A stretch of DNA of 64,000 nt from positions 3,720,001 to 3,784,000 of the forward strand of contig NZ_CP013417.1 of NCBI RefSeq assembly GCF_001524445.2, read 5' to 3'. Below are positions 17,286 to 27,141 of this stretch, in pieces (the stretch's first letter is position 1; each line of letters begins with the position of its first letter). The translations under genes and the position numbers were made by a program. Source of the stretch: Burkholderia savannae. Lineage in GTDB: Bacteria > Pseudomonadota > Gammaproteobacteria > Burkholderiales > Burkholderiaceae. The notes below the pieces were generated by a model. It did no database searches and was not told the origin of the DNA. It was given only the letters and a program-made list of their open reading frames with translations.

Positions 17286-20200
17286 TGAGGTTCTCCGGTA
17301 TCAAGGGAAGAAAAATCCGCGCCAGCGCGGCCGGCAACGGGGGAACGCCGCGCGCGCATCGCTCGGCGCACGCGGCGGCGCTGCAGCAGCATCCACCCAG
17401 CGGGAATGACGAACATCGACAGCAGCGGCGCCGTGACCATGCCGCCCACCATCGGCGCGGCGATTCGCTGCATCACTTCGGAACCCGAACCGTGCCCGAA
17501 CATGATCGGCACGAGGCCCGCGAGCACGACGGCGACCGTCATCGCCTTCGGCCGCACGCGCAGCGCCGCGCCTTCGCGAATCGCGTCGGCGAGCATCGCC
17601 TCGGTCGGCGGCTCGCCGGCGGCGACGCGCCGCGCGTACGCGCTCTTCAGATACAGCAGCATCACGACGCCGAACTCGGCCGCCACGCCGGCGAGCGCGA
17701 TGAAGCCGACCGCCGTCGCGACCGACACCGCATGGCCCAGCATCCAGACGAACCAGAATCCGCCGACGAGCGCGAACGGCACGGTCGTCATCAGCAGCAG
17801 CGCGTCGGCCGCCGAATCGAACGTCACGAACAGCAGCACGAAAATCACGACGAGCGTGGCCGGAATCACCGCGCGCAGCGTCGCGGCCGCACGCTCCAGA
17901 TACTCGAACTGCCCGGACCACGCGATCGAATAGCCGGGCGGCAGCGCGACCCGCTGCGCGACCGCGCGCTGCATCGCATCGACAGCCGTCTTCAGATCGA
18001 CGCCGCGAATGTCGACATACACGTAGCCCGACAGCCGCGCGTTCTCGCTGCGGATCATCGGCGGCCCGTCGGCGATCGTCACCGCGGCGACGTCGCGCAG
18101 CAGGATCTGCGCGCCGCGCCCGGTGACGATCGGCAATTGCCGCAGCTTTTCGAGCGAATCGCGCACCTCGCGCGGATAGCGGATGTTGATCGGAAAGCGC
18201 TCGCGGCCCGCGATCACCTCGCCGACGTTCTCGCCGCCGATCGCCGATGCGACGACGGCCTGCACGTCGCCGATCGAAAGGCCATAGCGCGCAGCCGCGC
18301 GCCGGTCGATGTCGACATCGACGTAGCGCCCGCCGTTCAGCCGCTCGGCGAGCGCCGACGCGACGCCCGGCACGCCCTTCACCGCCGCTTCGACCTGCGT
18401 TGCGATCCGCTCGACCTGCGCGAGATCCGGGCCGGAGATCTTCACGCCGACCGGCGTCTTGATGCCGGTCGACAGCATGTCGAGCCGGTTGCGGATCGGC
18501 GGCACCCAGACGTTCGACAGGCCCGGCACCTTCACGACGCGATCGAGCTCGTCGACGAGCTTCTCGGGCGTCATTGCGGGCCGCCATTCGTCGCGCGGCC
18601 TGAAACGGATCGTCGTCTCGAACATCTCGAGCGGCGCCGGATCGGTCGCAGTGTCCGCGCGGCCCGATTTGCCGAACACGGTCGCGACCTCGGGCACCGT
18701 CTTGATCAGACGGTCCGTTTGCTGCAGCAGCTCGGCCGCCTTCTGCGCGGAAATGCCGGGCAAGGCGGTGGGCATGTACAGCAGATCGCCTTCGTCGAGC
18801 GGCGGCATGAACTCGCCGCCGAGACGCGACACCGGAATCGCGGTGACGACGAGCGCCGCGACCGCGATGCCGATCGCAAACCACGGCCGCTTCAGCGTCG
18901 CTTCGAGAAGCGGCCGATAGAGCCGCACGAGCAGCCGGTTCAGCGGATTCGACGCCTCGTGCGGAATGCGGCCGCGAATCAGGTAGCCCATCAGCACCGG
19001 CACGAGCGTGACCGACAAGCCCGCCGCCGCGGCGATCGTATACGTCTTCGTGAATGCGAGCGGCGCGAACAGTTTGCCCTCCTGACCTTCGAGCGCGAAC
19101 ACCGGAATGAACGACAGCGTGATGATCAGCAGCGAGAAGAACAGCGCGGGCCCGACTTCCGCCGCCGACGCGGCGATCAGCTCCCAGCGCGCGGCGTTCG
19201 GCAGCGGCTCGCCCGGGTGCGCATGCTCGTGAGCCTCGAGATGCTTGTGCGCGTTCTCGATCATCACGACGGCCGCGTCGATCATCGCGCCGATCGCGAT
19301 CGCGATGCCGCCGAGCGACATCAGGTTCGCGTTGACGCCCTGATAGCGCATCACGATGAACGCCGCGAGCACGCCGAGCGGCAGCGACAGGATCGCGACG
19401 AGCGCGCTGCGCAGATGAAACAGGAATACCGCGCACACGAGCCCGACGATCACGAACTCCTCGACGAGCTTGTCCTTCAGGTTGTCGACCGCGCGCTCGA
19501 TCAGTTGCGAGCGGTCGTACGTCGTCACGAGTTCGACGCCCGCGGGCAGCGAGCGCTTCAGATCGGCAAGCTTCGCCTTCACGGCCTCGATCGTCGACAG
19601 CGCGTTCTTGCCGGACCGCATCACGATCACGCCGCCCGCGACTTCGCCTTCGCCGTTCAGCTCGGCGATCCCGCGCCGCATTTCCGGGCCGATCTGCACG
19701 CGCGCGACGTCGCCGAGCAGCACCGGCGTGCCGGCGTCGCTCGCGCGCAGCACGACGTTGCGAAAGTCGTCGAGCGTACGCAGGTAGCCGCTCGCGCGCA
19801 CCATGTACTCGGATTCGGCCATCTCGACGACCGAGCCGCCCGATTCGCTGTTCGCCTTGCCGAGCGCACCGGCGACGTCGGCCTGCGTGATGCCGAACGC
19901 GCGCAGCTTGTCGGGATCGAGCACCACCTGATATTGGCGCACCATCCCGCCGATGCTCGCGACTTCCGCGACGTCGGGCACGGCCTTCAGCTCGAACTTC
20001 AGGAACCAGTCGTTGAGCGCGCGCAGCTGGCCGAGATCGTGCCGCCCGCTGCGATCGACGAGCGCGTACTCGTAGACCCAGCCGACGCCCGTCGCGTCCG
20101 GCCCGAGCGCGACGCTCGCGCCCTGCGGCAGCCGGCTCTGAACCTGATTCAGATACTCGAGCACGCGCGAGCGCGCCCAGTACTGATCGGTCTTGTCGTC

Positions 20201-20491
20201 GAACAGCACGTAGACGAACGCATCGCCGAACGACGAATACGCGCGGATCGTCTTCGCGCCCGGCACGCCGAGCAGCGTGGTCGTGAGCGGATAGGTCACC
20301 TGATCTTCGACCACCTGCGGCGCCTTGCCCGGATACGACGCCTTGACGATCACCTGCGTGTCGGACAGATCCGGCAGCGCATCGAGCGGCGTGCGGTTCA
20401 GCGATAGCGCGCCCCACGCGGCGACGAGCGCGGTCGCGAGCAGCACGAGAAGGCGATTGCGAATCGACCATCGAATGACGTGCGCGATCAT
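17282..20491 (-). CDS. cusA: heavy-metal efflux RND transporter (Cu/Ag type)
   Basis: A 1069-residue inner-membrane proton/metal antiporter, the engine of a CusCBA tripartite pump. TM1 ([20 protein letters not shown]) is followed by the conserved [23 protein letters not shown]. The TM4 motif [19 protein letters not shown] (D405) is the form associated with monovalent copper/silver pumps, as opposed to Zn/Co/Cd CzcA. It ends in a cytosolic tail near [15 protein letters not shown]. Its ATG overlaps the cusB stop and its stop overlaps the cusF start, so the operon is tightly coupled. Confidence 0.95.
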   Translation of the reverse strand: MIAHVIRWSIRNRLLVLLATALVAAWGALSLNRTPLDALPDLSDTQVIVKASYPGKAPQVVEDQVTYPLTTTLLGVPGAKTIRAYSSFGDAFVYVLFDDKTDQYWARSRVLEYLNQVQSRLPQGASVALGPDATGVGWVYEYALVDRSGRHDLGQLRALNDWFLKFELKAVPDVAEVASIGGMVRQYQVVLDPDKLRAFGITQADVAGALGKANSESGGSVVEMAESEYMVRASGYLRTLDDFRNVVLRASDAGTPVLLGDVARVQIGPEMRRGIAELNGEGEVAGGVIVMRSGKNALSTIEAVKAKLADLKRSLPAGVELVTTYDRSQLIERAVDNLKDKLVEEFVIVGLVCAVFLFHLRSALVAILSLPLGVLAAFIVMRYQGVNANLMSLGGIAIAIGAMIDAAVVMIENAHKHLEAHEHAHPGEPLPNAARWELIAASAAEVGPALFFSLLIITLSFIPVFALEGQEGKLFAPLAFTKTYTIAAAAGLSVTLVPVLMGYLIRGRIPHEASNPLNRLLVRLYRPLLEATLKRPWFAIGIAVAALVVTAIPVSRLGGEFMPPLDEGDLLYMPTALPGISAQKAAELLQQTDRLIKTVPEVATVFGKSGRADTATDPAPLEMFETTIRFRPRDEWRPAMTPEKLVDELDRVVKVPGLSNVWVPPIRNRLDMLSTGIKTPVGVKISGPDLAQVERIATQVEAAVKGVPGVASALAERLNGGRYVDVDIDRRAAARYGLSIGDVQAVVASAIGGENVGEVIAGRERFPINIRYPREVRDSLEKLRQLPIVTGRGAQILLRDVAAVTIADGPPMIRSENARLSGYVYVDIRGVDLKTAVDAMQRAVAQRVALPPGYSIAWSGQFEYLERAAATLRAVIPATLVVIFVLLFVTFDSAADALLLMTTVPFALVGGFWFVWMLGHAVSVATAVGFIALAGVAAEFGVVMLLYLKSAYARRVAAGEPPTEAMLADAIREGAALRVRPKAMTVAVVLAGLVPIMFGHGSGSEVMQRIAAPMVGGMVTAPLLSMFVIPAGWMLLQRRRVRRAMRARRSPVAGRAGADFSSLDTGEPQ

Positions 20492-22146
20492 CGTGCGCCT
20501 CCGATCGGTTCGACCTTCGTCAGCCGATAGCCGTCGTCGGTGCCCTGGAACGCGAAGCGCACCGTATCGCCCGGCTTCACGTTCGCGAACGCGGCGGGCG
20601 CGGGCTTGCCGAACGACATCGTCATCGCGCCCCAGCCGAGCGCCGGCACCGGCTGATGCGAGAACGTGATGTCGGCCGCGGTGATCTTCTCGATCTTGCC
20701 GGTGGTTTCGTAAACCGGCGAGGCGGCGCTCGCGTGCGCAGGCGACGGGGACGACGATGACGTTTGCGCGCTTGTCGCGCTTGTCGCGCTTGTCGCGCTT
20801 GTCGCGCTCGTTGCGCTTGTCGCGCGCGCCGTCGCGGCGTCGGCCGTCGTCGCGCGCGCGCCGGCCGCCTCGGCTTCGAGCCTCGGCAACACCGATTTCA
20901 GGCTCGCTTCGGAATCGATCAGGAACTGTCCGGATGCAACCACCGTTTCGCCTTCGTTCAACCCGGCCAGCACCTCGGTCTCGTCGCCGACGTCGCGGCC
21001 GATCGCCACCTCAGCCGGCCGCAGCCGACCGTCTGCCATCCTGACGATCACGACCGAGCGCTTGCCCGTCGCGATCACGGCGTCGGACGGCACGACGAGC
21101 CGCGGCGCCGCATGCGGCGCGTCCACGCGCACGCGCATCAGCATGCCCGGCGTCAGCGTGAACGCGTGGTTATCGATCTCGAGCCGCGCCTGCAGCGTGC
21201 GCGTCGTTGCATTGACGCCCGGCAGGATCTCGCGGATCACGCCGCTCACGCGCCGCTGCGGATCGCCCGCGAACGTCGCGTCCACGCGCATGCCGGGCCG
21301 CACGCCGGAGGCGAGCGCCTCCGGCACGTCGACGACGAGCCACAGCGTCGACAGCCCCGCGATCTTCGCGATCGTCTGCCCGGGCGTCACCATCGCGCCG
21401 TCACGCACGTTCAGCTCGCCGACGACGCCCGCCTCCGGCGACGCGAGCACGACGTGCGTCTGCGCGCGGCCCGTCCGGTCGAGGCTCGCGATCACGCCGT
21501 CGGGAATCGACAGCGCACGCATTCGCGCGCGCGACGCGGCAAGCAGCTCCGCATCCATTCCACCGCGCTTGAGTGCGAGATATTCCTCCTGCGGCGCGAG
21601 CCAATCCGGCACGAACAGCGACGCGACCGGCGCGCCCTTCGCGATGCGCTGCATCGGCGCGTTCGCGTACAGTCGGTCGATATAGCCCGTCACGCGCGAC
21701 TGCACGACCACCGCGCGCGATTCGTCGAATTGCGTCGTGCCGACCGCGTCGAATCCTTCGTCGACGTCGCGCCGTCGCACGCTCGCATAGCGAATGCCCA
21801 GGTTCTGCTGCAGGCCGGGATCGATGCGCACGCCCGCGTCGCCGCCGCCGTCGTCCGCGTAGACAGGTTCGAGCGGCATGTTCATGAAAGGCGACTTGCC
21901 GGGCTTGTCGAAATGCTGGTTCGGCGCCATCGGGTCGTGCCAGTACAGCACCTTTCTGCCCGTCTTCGGGTCGACCGTGCCGGCGGCGGTTGCGGCGGTT
22001 GGGCGATTCGCCGCGCCGGCCGCGGACGCCGCCGCGGCTGCGTGCACGCGCGGCGCAAAGCGGGCGCCCGCGAAATAGCCGGCGGACAATAACGAAACGG
22101 CGGCGAACGTCATCAGCGTCGCACGCGTCAAGCGAGTGTGGTTCAT
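20488..22146 (-). CDS. cusB: efflux RND periplasmic adaptor with fused CusF-like domain
   Basis: A 552-residue membrane-fusion protein. Domains in order: N-terminal membrane anchor (residues 10-27); heavy-metal-binding domain [20 protein letters not shown] at 68-97; lipoyl/hairpin and beta-barrel adaptor region to about 440; a Thr-Ser-Ala repeat linker encoded by a 9-bp DNA repeat; and a C-terminal CusF-like domain with [17 protein letters not shown]. It bridges CusA and CusC. The start MNHTRLTR at 22146 lies 10 bp after the cusC stop; a longer open frame upstream is a shadow. The fused CusF domain duplicates the function of the separate cusF. Confidence 0.93.
   Translation of the reverse strand: MNHTRLTRATLMTFAAVSLLSAGYFAGARFAPRVHAAAAASAAGAANRPTAATAAGTVDPKTGRKVLYWHDPMAPNQHFDKPGKSPFMNMPLEPVYADDGGGDAGVRIDPGLQQNLGIRYASVRRRDVDEGFDAVGTTQFDESRAVVVQSRVTGYIDRLYANAPMQRIAKGAPVASLFVPDWLAPQEEYLALKRGGMDAELLAASRARMRALSIPDGVIASLDRTGRAQTHVVLASPEAGVVGELNVRDGAMVTPGQTIAKIAGLSTLWLVVDVPEALASGVRPGMRVDATFAGDPQRRVSGVIREILPGVNATTRTLQARLEIDNHAFTLTPGMLMRVRVDAPHAAPRLVVPSDAVIATGKRSVVIVRMADGRLRPAEVAIGRDVGDETEVLAGLNEGETVVASGQFLIDSEASLKSVLPRLEAEAAGARATTADAATARATSATSATSATSATSATSAQTSSSSPSPAHASAASPVYETTGKIEKITAADITFSHQPVPALGWGAMTMSFGKPAPAAFANVKPGDTVRFAFQGTDDGYRLTKVEPIGGAR
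20768..20821 (-). repeat. 9-bp tandem repeat inside cusB
   Basis: Six units of GCGCTTGTC (one variant, GCGCTCGTT) encode Ser-Ala-Thr repeats in the CusB linker between the adaptor core and the CusF-like domain. Because 9 is a multiple of 3, gain or loss of a unit would change only linker length. Confidence 0.95.
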
Positions 22147-22156
22147 GTTCGCTCCT

Positions 22157-23455
22157 TCATTGTGCGGCGAGCGTCGCCGACGGGACGATCTGATATTCGA
22201 GCTGCGCCCAGCTCTGCGCGACGTCGCGTTCGAGATCGAGCACTTGCAGACGCGCATCGAGCCGCGCGCGGCGCGCGGCGAACGCGTCGGCGAGCGAGCC
22301 CGCGCCCGCGCGATACGCGGCGTCGGCAAGCCGCACGCGCTCGTCGGCCGCGGGCAGCAGCGATCGATCGAGCTCGGCGAGCCGCGCGCGGCCGCTCGCG
22401 AGCGTCGCCGACTGCGTGCGAATGTCCGCCTCGACCTGCCGCCGCGCGTCCTCGTACATCAGCCGCGCCTTCGTTGCGAGCGCGCGCTTCTGCGAGACGT
22501 CGCGATCCTGCCGGTCGCGACGATCGATCGGCAGCGGAATCGTGACGCCGATCGACACCATGTTCGCGTACGGCGCGCCGCGCTGCTGATACGCGATCTC
22601 CCACGTCCAGTTCGGGCGGCGCTCGCTGCTCGCGACGGCGACATCGGCGTCGGCAACCGCCACGTCGTCGTCCGCCGCGATGAGCGTCGGCTGCACGTGG
22701 CTCAGTTCGTCCGGAGGCAGCGACGGCACGAACGACACCGGCGCGGGCGGCTCGCCCGACACGTCGGATACCGGCACGGCGGTCCAGCGCGACAAGCCGA
22801 TCAATGCGGTGTCGAACGCCTGCTGAGCGTTCGATTGGCGGTCGCGCGTCTGCGCGAGCAGCGCGCGCGCCTGCACCGCGTCGGCGGCCGTCGCCTTCGC
22901 GCCGCGATAGGCGGCCTGCGTCGCGGCAAGTTCGCGGCTCATCTCGTCGACGAGCTCGCGCTGCAGCGCGAGCGCCTTCTTCGCATAGGCCGCGTTGAGC
23001 CACGCGACCGCCGTCTGCCGGCGCACGCTTGCGAGTTGCAGCAGATAGCCGGCGCGCTCGCGGCCGACGACTTCGTTCGCGAGCGCGGTGCGCAGCCGGC
23101 GCTTGTCGCCCGACACCCATTCCTGCGCGATGCCGATGCGGCGCATCGTCATCGATTCCTGACCGATCGTGAAGCGTTGCGGGCCGTCGATCGGCAGATT
23201 GTCGATGCCGGCCTTGAGCATCGGATCAGGCAGCTGCCCGGCTTTGACGGCGGCCTCGGCGCTCGCCTGGACGGAAGCCTGCGCCGCCTGCATCGCCGCC
23301 GATCGATCGGTCGCCGATTGCAATGCGGCGTCGAGCGTGAAAGGCGCCGGTTGAGCGAACGCGGCGGCCGCGCTCGCGAAAGTGAGCGCCGCGACGAGCG
23401 TGCGCGCGCGCAGGCGCGCACGCCGGCCACGCGGCGCGCGATATGTCGAATACAT
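22157..23455 (-). CDS. cusC: TolC-family outer membrane factor of the copper pump
   Basis: A 432-residue protein with a signal peptide (RTLVAALTFASAAAAFAQP). Long alpha-helical segments rich in Ala, Gln and Arg are typical of TolC-family barrels/tunnels, with the pattern FTLDAALQSATDRSAAMQAAQASVQAS and the strand TIPLPIDRRDRQDRDV. It forms the exit duct for CusBA. It lies directly upstream of cusB with 10 bp between them. Unlike lipoprotein CusC forms it has no clear lipobox, so the gene symbol reflects operon position more than close identity. Confidence 0.87.
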   Translation of the reverse strand: MYSTYRAPRGRRARLRARTLVAALTFASAAAAFAQPAPFTLDAALQSATDRSAAMQAAQASVQASAEAAVKAGQLPDPMLKAGIDNLPIDGPQRFTIGQESMTMRRIGIAQEWVSGDKRRLRTALANEVVGRERAGYLLQLASVRRQTAVAWLNAAYAKKALALQRELVDEMSRELAATQAAYRGAKATAADAVQARALLAQTRDRQSNAQQAFDTALIGLSRWTAVPVSDVSGEPPAPVSFVPSLPPDELSHVQPTLIAADDDVAVADADVAVASSERRPNWTWEIAYQQRGAPYANMVSIGVTIPLPIDRRDRQDRDVSQKRALATKARLMYEDARRQVEADIRTQSATLASGRARLAELDRSLLPAADERVRLADAAYRAGAGSLADAFAARRARLDARLQVLDLERDVAQSWAQLEYQIVPSATLAAQ

Positions 23456-23548
23456 GTGCTGAACCCCAGCGATGGAATCCCGAACGGATTCCGCGTCCCG
23501 AGTGCGGGACGAACCCGCCGCATGTGCGGCGAACCTGTCGGAGCGGGG

Positions 23549-23917
23549 TTAGGCGGTGCGCGGAGGTCGCCACAATCCGCCCGGCTCGCGGACGGTAAGC
23601 GACTTCGCGTAATGGAAGACGACCTGACGGCTCTCGCCCGCGGGGCGGACTACGTCAGACGCCGGCATCGGATGATAGAGGCTGCCGAACTGGCACTGCA
23701 CCATGACTTTGCAGAAGACGATCTTCGCTTTGCCGGTCTTGCCGGCAGCCGTCGATTTCATCGATTCGCAGTCCTGCGACGGCGGCATCGCGCCGTCGAC
23801 GCCCATCGACATCGTCTGCTGCATCGGGCAATCGCCGACGAGGCCGCTCGCCGCCAGCCCGGTCAAGGGCAGCGTCGCGCACCACAGCAGCACGAGAAGC
23901 AGGCGAAGGATCTTCAT
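23549..23917 (-). CDS. uncharacterised secreted protein leading the copper efflux operon
   Basis: A 122-residue protein with a strong signal peptide (MKILRLLLVLLWCATLPLTGLAAS). The mature part carries cysteines and methionines at CPMQQTMSMG, CESMKST and FCKVMVQCQFGSLYH, which could bind metal or form disulfides. It lies 93 bp upstream of cusC on the same strand and is probably the first gene of the operon. I do not recognise a named family. Copper binding is a guess from composition and position. The start is ATG 23917; a longer open frame beyond it overlaps the neighbouring gene and is not real. Confidence 0.7.
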   Translation of the reverse strand: MKILRLLLVLLWCATLPLTGLAASGLVGDCPMQQTMSMGVDGAMPPSQDCESMKSTAAGKTGKAKIVFCKVMVQCQFGSLYHPMPASDVVRPAGESRQVVFHYAKSLTVREPGGLWRPPRTA

Positions 23918-24081
23918 CGCGCAAGAGTATAGCGCAGCGAATGTGCATCGTTCGTCACGATCGTATCGAATGTTGCTTGCAATCGGGTTGCGGGTTGCGC
24001 ATCGCTTGTCCGGCATCGCATCGCGTCTCGTCGAGCCGAGCCAATCGGATCGCGCCCGTGCGTCGCGACGCCGCGCACGGC

Positions 24082-24579
24082 TCACAGCACGACGGGCGCG
24101 CTCGACAGCTCGTCGCCCGGCGCCTTGCGCGCCGGATAGTGCCGCGCGAGCAACGCGGTGACGCGCTCGATTCCGTGGATCGAGCCCGCTTCGAAGCGGC
24201 CGCGGCGAAATTCCGCCTCCATCGCGCGGCACACCTCCTCCCAGTCGTCGCTGTCGACGCGCGCGTGTATCCCGCGATCGGCGACGATCTCGACGTCGTG
24301 ATCGGCGAGCAGCAGATAGATGAGCACGCCGTTGTTGTGCTCGGTATCCCAGACGCGCAGTTCGGAAAACACGTCGATCGCCCGTTCGCGCGCGCTCACG
24401 CCCTTGAAGAGCGCCGACGCGTGCAGCGCCCCCTCGACCGCGAAGCGAAGCTGGCCGACGTGCTTCTCGTGGCTCGCCTCGACCGCGTGCCCGATCTTGC
24501 GGAGCGTGCGCTTCGGAAACGCCGCGGCGACGCGCCAGCGTGTCATCAGCAGATGCCTCGCGATTCGTCCGATATCCAT
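24082..24579 (-). CDS. TPM-domain protein (cytosolic, second of pair)
   Basis: A 165-residue protein with the TPM (YgcG/Psb32) fold. It shows an N-terminal basic helix, GQLRFAVEGALHASALFKGVSARERAIDVFSELRVWDTEHNNGVLIYLLLADHDVEIVADRGI, then CRAMEAEFRRGRFEAGSIHGIERVTALLARHYP. It lacks a signal peptide. The start ATG 24579 has a GGGAGGTGG ribosome binding site and overlaps the stop of the upstream TPM gene by one base (TGATG). It is third in a lemA-TPM-TPM operon. The molecular role of the family is unsettled (thylakoid repair in plants, phosphatase activity reported in some). Confidence 0.85.
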   Translation of the reverse strand: MDIGRIARHLLMTRWRVAAAFPKRTLRKIGHAVEASHEKHVGQLRFAVEGALHASALFKGVSARERAIDVFSELRVWDTEHNNGVLIYLLLADHDVEIVADRGIHARVDSDDWEEVCRAMEAEFRRGRFEAGSIHGIERVTALLARHYPARKAPGDELSSAPVVL

Positions 24580-25427
24580 CACCACCTCCCGGACGCGCCG
24601 CCGCCGCCGAAACCGCCGCCGCCGCCGCGAAAGCCGCCCTGCCCGCCGCCCCAGCCGCCGCGCCCGCCGATGAACGGCCCACCGACGCGCGCGCCCATTC
24701 CGCCGCCGAACAGCGTGAAGAAGAGCGCGATCGCGGCCGCCGCGATCGCGACGAGCAGCGCGCCGGACAACAGCCACGCGACGAAGCCGACCACGCCGCC
24801 CGTGACCACCGAGCCCGCGAGCCGGCCGAATATCGCGCGCAGCACGCCGCCCGCGGCGATCGCCATCACGAACAGCACGGGCAACAAGCGGCCGAGCCCG
24901 CCATCCTCACCGCGGCGCGGGCGCGGCGGCGGCAGCGGCTCGCCTTCGATCACGCGCATCATGCTGCCGACGCCCGCCGAAATTGCGCCGTAGAAATCGC
25001 CGCGCCGCAAGCTCGGCACGATGACCTCGTCGATGATCCGATGGCTCGTCGCGTCGGTCAGCAAGCCTTCGAGGCCGTAGCCGACTTCGATGCGCAGCGT
25101 GCGATCGTTCTTCGCGACGATGAGCAGCGCGCCGTCGTCGACGTTCGCGCGGCCGAGCTTCCATTGCTCGACGACGCGGATCGAATACTGCTCGATCGTC
25201 TCGGGCTGCGTCGTCGGCACGATCAGCACGGCGATCTGGCTGCCCTTGCGCGCCTCGAAATCCTTCAGCGACTGCTCGAGCGTCGCGCGCTCGGCGTCCG
25301 TCAGCGTGCCCGTCTCGTCCGTCACGCGCGCGGCGAGAGGCGGCACCGACTGCTCGGCGCGGCACGCTCCGCCGCCGAGCGACGCGAACGTAAGGATGGC
25401 GAAGCACGCCGCACGAAAGAGCTTCAA
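24579..25427 (-). CDS. TPM-domain membrane protein, YgcG-like, Gly-rich C-terminus
   Basis: A 282-residue protein. A signal peptide (FRAACFAILTFASLGGGACRA) is followed by the TPM domain, with ARVTDETGTLTDAERATLEQSL, GSQIAVLIVPTT, KLGRANVDDGALLIVAKNDRTLRIEVGYGLEGLLTD and SAGVGSMMRVI. Hydrophobic helices lie near 190-250, and the tail GGGGGFGGGGASGRW is typical of YgcG-like proteins. The best start is TTG 25427, which overlaps the lemA stop (TTGA) and begins the signal peptide; there is no suitable ATG. The TPM domain would face the periplasm. Confidence 0.85.
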   Translation of the reverse strand: MKLFRAACFAILTFASLGGGACRAEQSVPPLAARVTDETGTLTDAERATLEQSLKDFEARKGSQIAVLIVPTTQPETIEQYSIRVVEQWKLGRANVDDGALLIVAKNDRTLRIEVGYGLEGLLTDATSHRIIDEVIVPSLRRGDFYGAISAGVGSMMRVIEGEPLPPPRPRRGEDGGLGRLLPVLFVMAIAAGGVLRAIFGRLAGSVVTGGVVGFVAWLLSGALLVAIAAAAIALFFTLFGGGMGARVGGPFIGGRGGWGGGQGGFRGGGGGFGGGGASGRW

Positions 25428-26092
25428 TTCGACGCTCCGGCAGCGGGCGCGGGCGCCGGCGTGTTCCCGAAATCGACGCGCGGCGGCCTCGAGATCTCCG
25501 CTTCGTTCGCGACCGAGAAGTTCGGTTTTTCCTTGTAGCCGAACGCCATCGCGGTCAGGTTGCTCGGGAACGAGCGTATCGTCGTGTTGTACGCCTGCAC
25601 CGAGCGGATGTAGCGGTTGCGCGCGACCGCGATGCGGTTTTCGGTGCCTTCGAGCTGCGCCTGCAGATCGCGGAAATTCGCGTCCGACTTCAGTTGCGGA
25701 TAATTCTCCGACACGACGAGCAGGCGCGACAGCGACGACGTCAGTTGCCCTTGCGCCGCCTCGAATTTCGCGAACGCCTGCGGATCGGACAGCAGCTCCG
25801 GCGTCGCGCGAAGCGAGCCGACCTGCGCGCGCGCCTCGGTGACGCGGGTGAGCACTTCGCGCTCCTGATTCGCGTAGCCCTTCACGGTATTGACGAGATT
25901 CGGCACGAGGTCCGCGCGCCGCTGATACTGATTCAGCACTTCCGACCAGCTCGCGCTCACTTGCTCGTCCTGCACCTGGATCGCGTTGTAGCCGCAGCCG
26001 GACAACGCGAGTGAGAGCATGGCCAGCAACGCGGCCCGGAACCGAAATGACCACGCCGCCGCGGCGCGCGAGACCGAAGAGTGATGTTGCAT
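25424..26092 (-). CDS. lemA: LemA-family lipoprotein
   Basis: A 222-residue protein with a lipobox LALSGC (Cys33), so it is probably a lipid-anchored envelope protein. The LemA core is clear: NQYQRRADLVPNLVNTVKGYANQEREVLTRVTEARAQVGSL, then LSRLLVVSENYPQLKSDANFRDLQAQLEGTENRIAVARNRY and FGYKEKPNF. It is first in an operon with two TPM-domain genes, a partnership found in many bacteria. Its function is unknown. Confidence 0.93.
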   Translation of the reverse strand: MQHHSSVSRAAAAWSFRFRAALLAMLSLALSGCGYNAIQVQDEQVSASWSEVLNQYQRRADLVPNLVNTVKGYANQEREVLTRVTEARAQVGSLRATPELLSDPQAFAKFEAAQGQLTSSLSRLLVVSENYPQLKSDANFRDLQAQLEGTENRIAVARNRYIRSVQAYNTTIRSFPSNLTAMAFGYKEKPNFSVANEAEISRPPRVDFGNTPAPAPAAGASN

Positions 26093-26442
26093 CTGCTACC
26101 TCCGTTGCCGTTTGCCGGAAAAGCTTGCGCCACTCGCCGACGGCCGTTCCGGGATCGCCGGCTTCGGACGGCCCGTTTGAGACGAACCCTTTGGGACGGC
26201 CCGTTTGGGACGGCCTGTTTTTGGGACAGCCGATCGCGGACGGCCAGTCGTAAATCGGCTGCGCACGCTTCGAATGGATGCTACGTATGCGGTTCCCGAT
26301 CAGCTTGATTTGCGTCAACGGTCGCCCAGCGCGAACGGACAGCAAAAATCGTGCGCGCGGCTCGCCTCCGTCGTTTCGGATTCGCAAGCAATGGCGCGCC
26401 GGGCCATACGCCAGCCGGCAGCCAGCAAGTAACGGGGCGCGA
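26093..26442. other. intergenic region with imperfect GGGACGG repeats
   Basis: The region between divergent lemA and the DUF2933 gene. Around 26165-26245 a degenerate unit close to GGGACGGCCCGTTT recurs about four times with drifted spacing. The rest gives no convincing gene in any frame. Promoters for both directions must lie here or just to the right. Confidence 0.5.
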
Positions 26443-26483
26443 TTGAGATAGGTCAATTCGCGCCGCCCCGCCGGCGCTACAGT
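26443..26483 (+). promoter_or_regulatory. predicted FNR/Anr-activated promoter
   Basis: TTGAG-ATAG-GTCAA at 26443-26456 matches the FNR/Anr dyad TTGAT-N4-ATCAA at eight of ten positions. A TACAGT -10 element at 26478-26483 predicts a start near 26491, putting the dyad centre at about -41.5, the classic class II FNR position. It drives toward the DUF2933 gene and the copper ATPase. The match is seen in sequence; activity under low oxygen is inference. Confidence 0.5.
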
Positions 26484-26715
26484 GGGGCAATCATTCGCCT
26501 CCGAGTCACGCTCAGGTTCCCGACATGAAAACATGCGAGCGCTTCGCGATTGCAACGGCCCCCGCCCCGTTCGTGACGGAATTCGGGGCGGCTCGCCGCG
26601 CGCAGGCATCGGCACGGACAGAAGCCGCACGGCTCGTGCGTCGACGGCGACGGCGCGGCTGGCCGCGCATGCGTCCGCCGCCGGCCGGCTGCGATGCGCC
26701 GCGCGGAGCAAGACG

Positions 26716-26967
26716 ATGAGCGCCGCGCACGGCCTTCGTTCGCATTGGCGATCGCGCGTCGTGATCGGCGCGCTCTTGCTCGGCGCGATCGCGGCCTTCG
26801 TGTGGCTGCCTCGCCATCGATACCACGTTCTAGGCTGGCTGCCGTATCTGTTGTTGTTCGCGTGCCCGCTCGCGCATATTTTCATGCATCGCGGCCATCG
26901 TCGCCGCACCGCTTCGGAAAGCGGTGCGCGCCTCGATTCCGAAGATGGCGATGAGCATCCCCGCTAG
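26716..26967 (+). CDS. DUF2933 family small membrane protein
   Basis: An 83-residue protein with two membrane helices (VVIGALLLGAIAAFVWL and LGWLPYLLLFACPLAHIFMH) followed by a His-rich HIFMHRGHRRR, the DUF2933 signature. The family is often found near copper or other heavy-metal resistance genes. ATG 26716 is preceded by GGAGCAAG. A copper P-type ATPase gene follows 174 bp downstream on the same strand. The His/Cys/Met cluster at the membrane surface may bind metal, which is inference. Confidence 0.85.
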   Translation: MSAAHGLRSHWRSRVVIGALLLGAIAAFVWLPRHRYHVLGWLPYLLLFACPLAHIFMHRGHRRRTASESGARLDSEDGDEHPR

Positions 26968-27141
26968 CAACGTCCGCTCGCGGCTTCCGTCTCCCGCGCT
27001 CGCGAAGCCGGCCGGAAAGGCGCAACATCGAACGACGATTCGCCGCCGTACGGCACGGCGATGCGATGACGCGGCGCGCCTCGACGAAACTCGCCGCCGC
27101 GGGAGCAACCGACATTCATCGACGCGACAGGAGCGCTTGTC

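Noticed and set aside
17285..20407. 1040-codon plus-strand open frame opposite cusA
   Set aside because: It is the antisense of a clear RND transporter and reads as Arg/His/Asp-rich nonsense.
22147..22329. N-terminal extension of CusB
   Set aside because: It overlaps the end of cusC and lacks protein-like composition; ATG 22146 starts a proper membrane anchor.
26525..26719. Open frame beginning MKTCERF before the DUF2933 gene
   Set aside because: No convincing ribosome binding site, Arg-rich second half, and it covers the leader of the DUF2933 gene.
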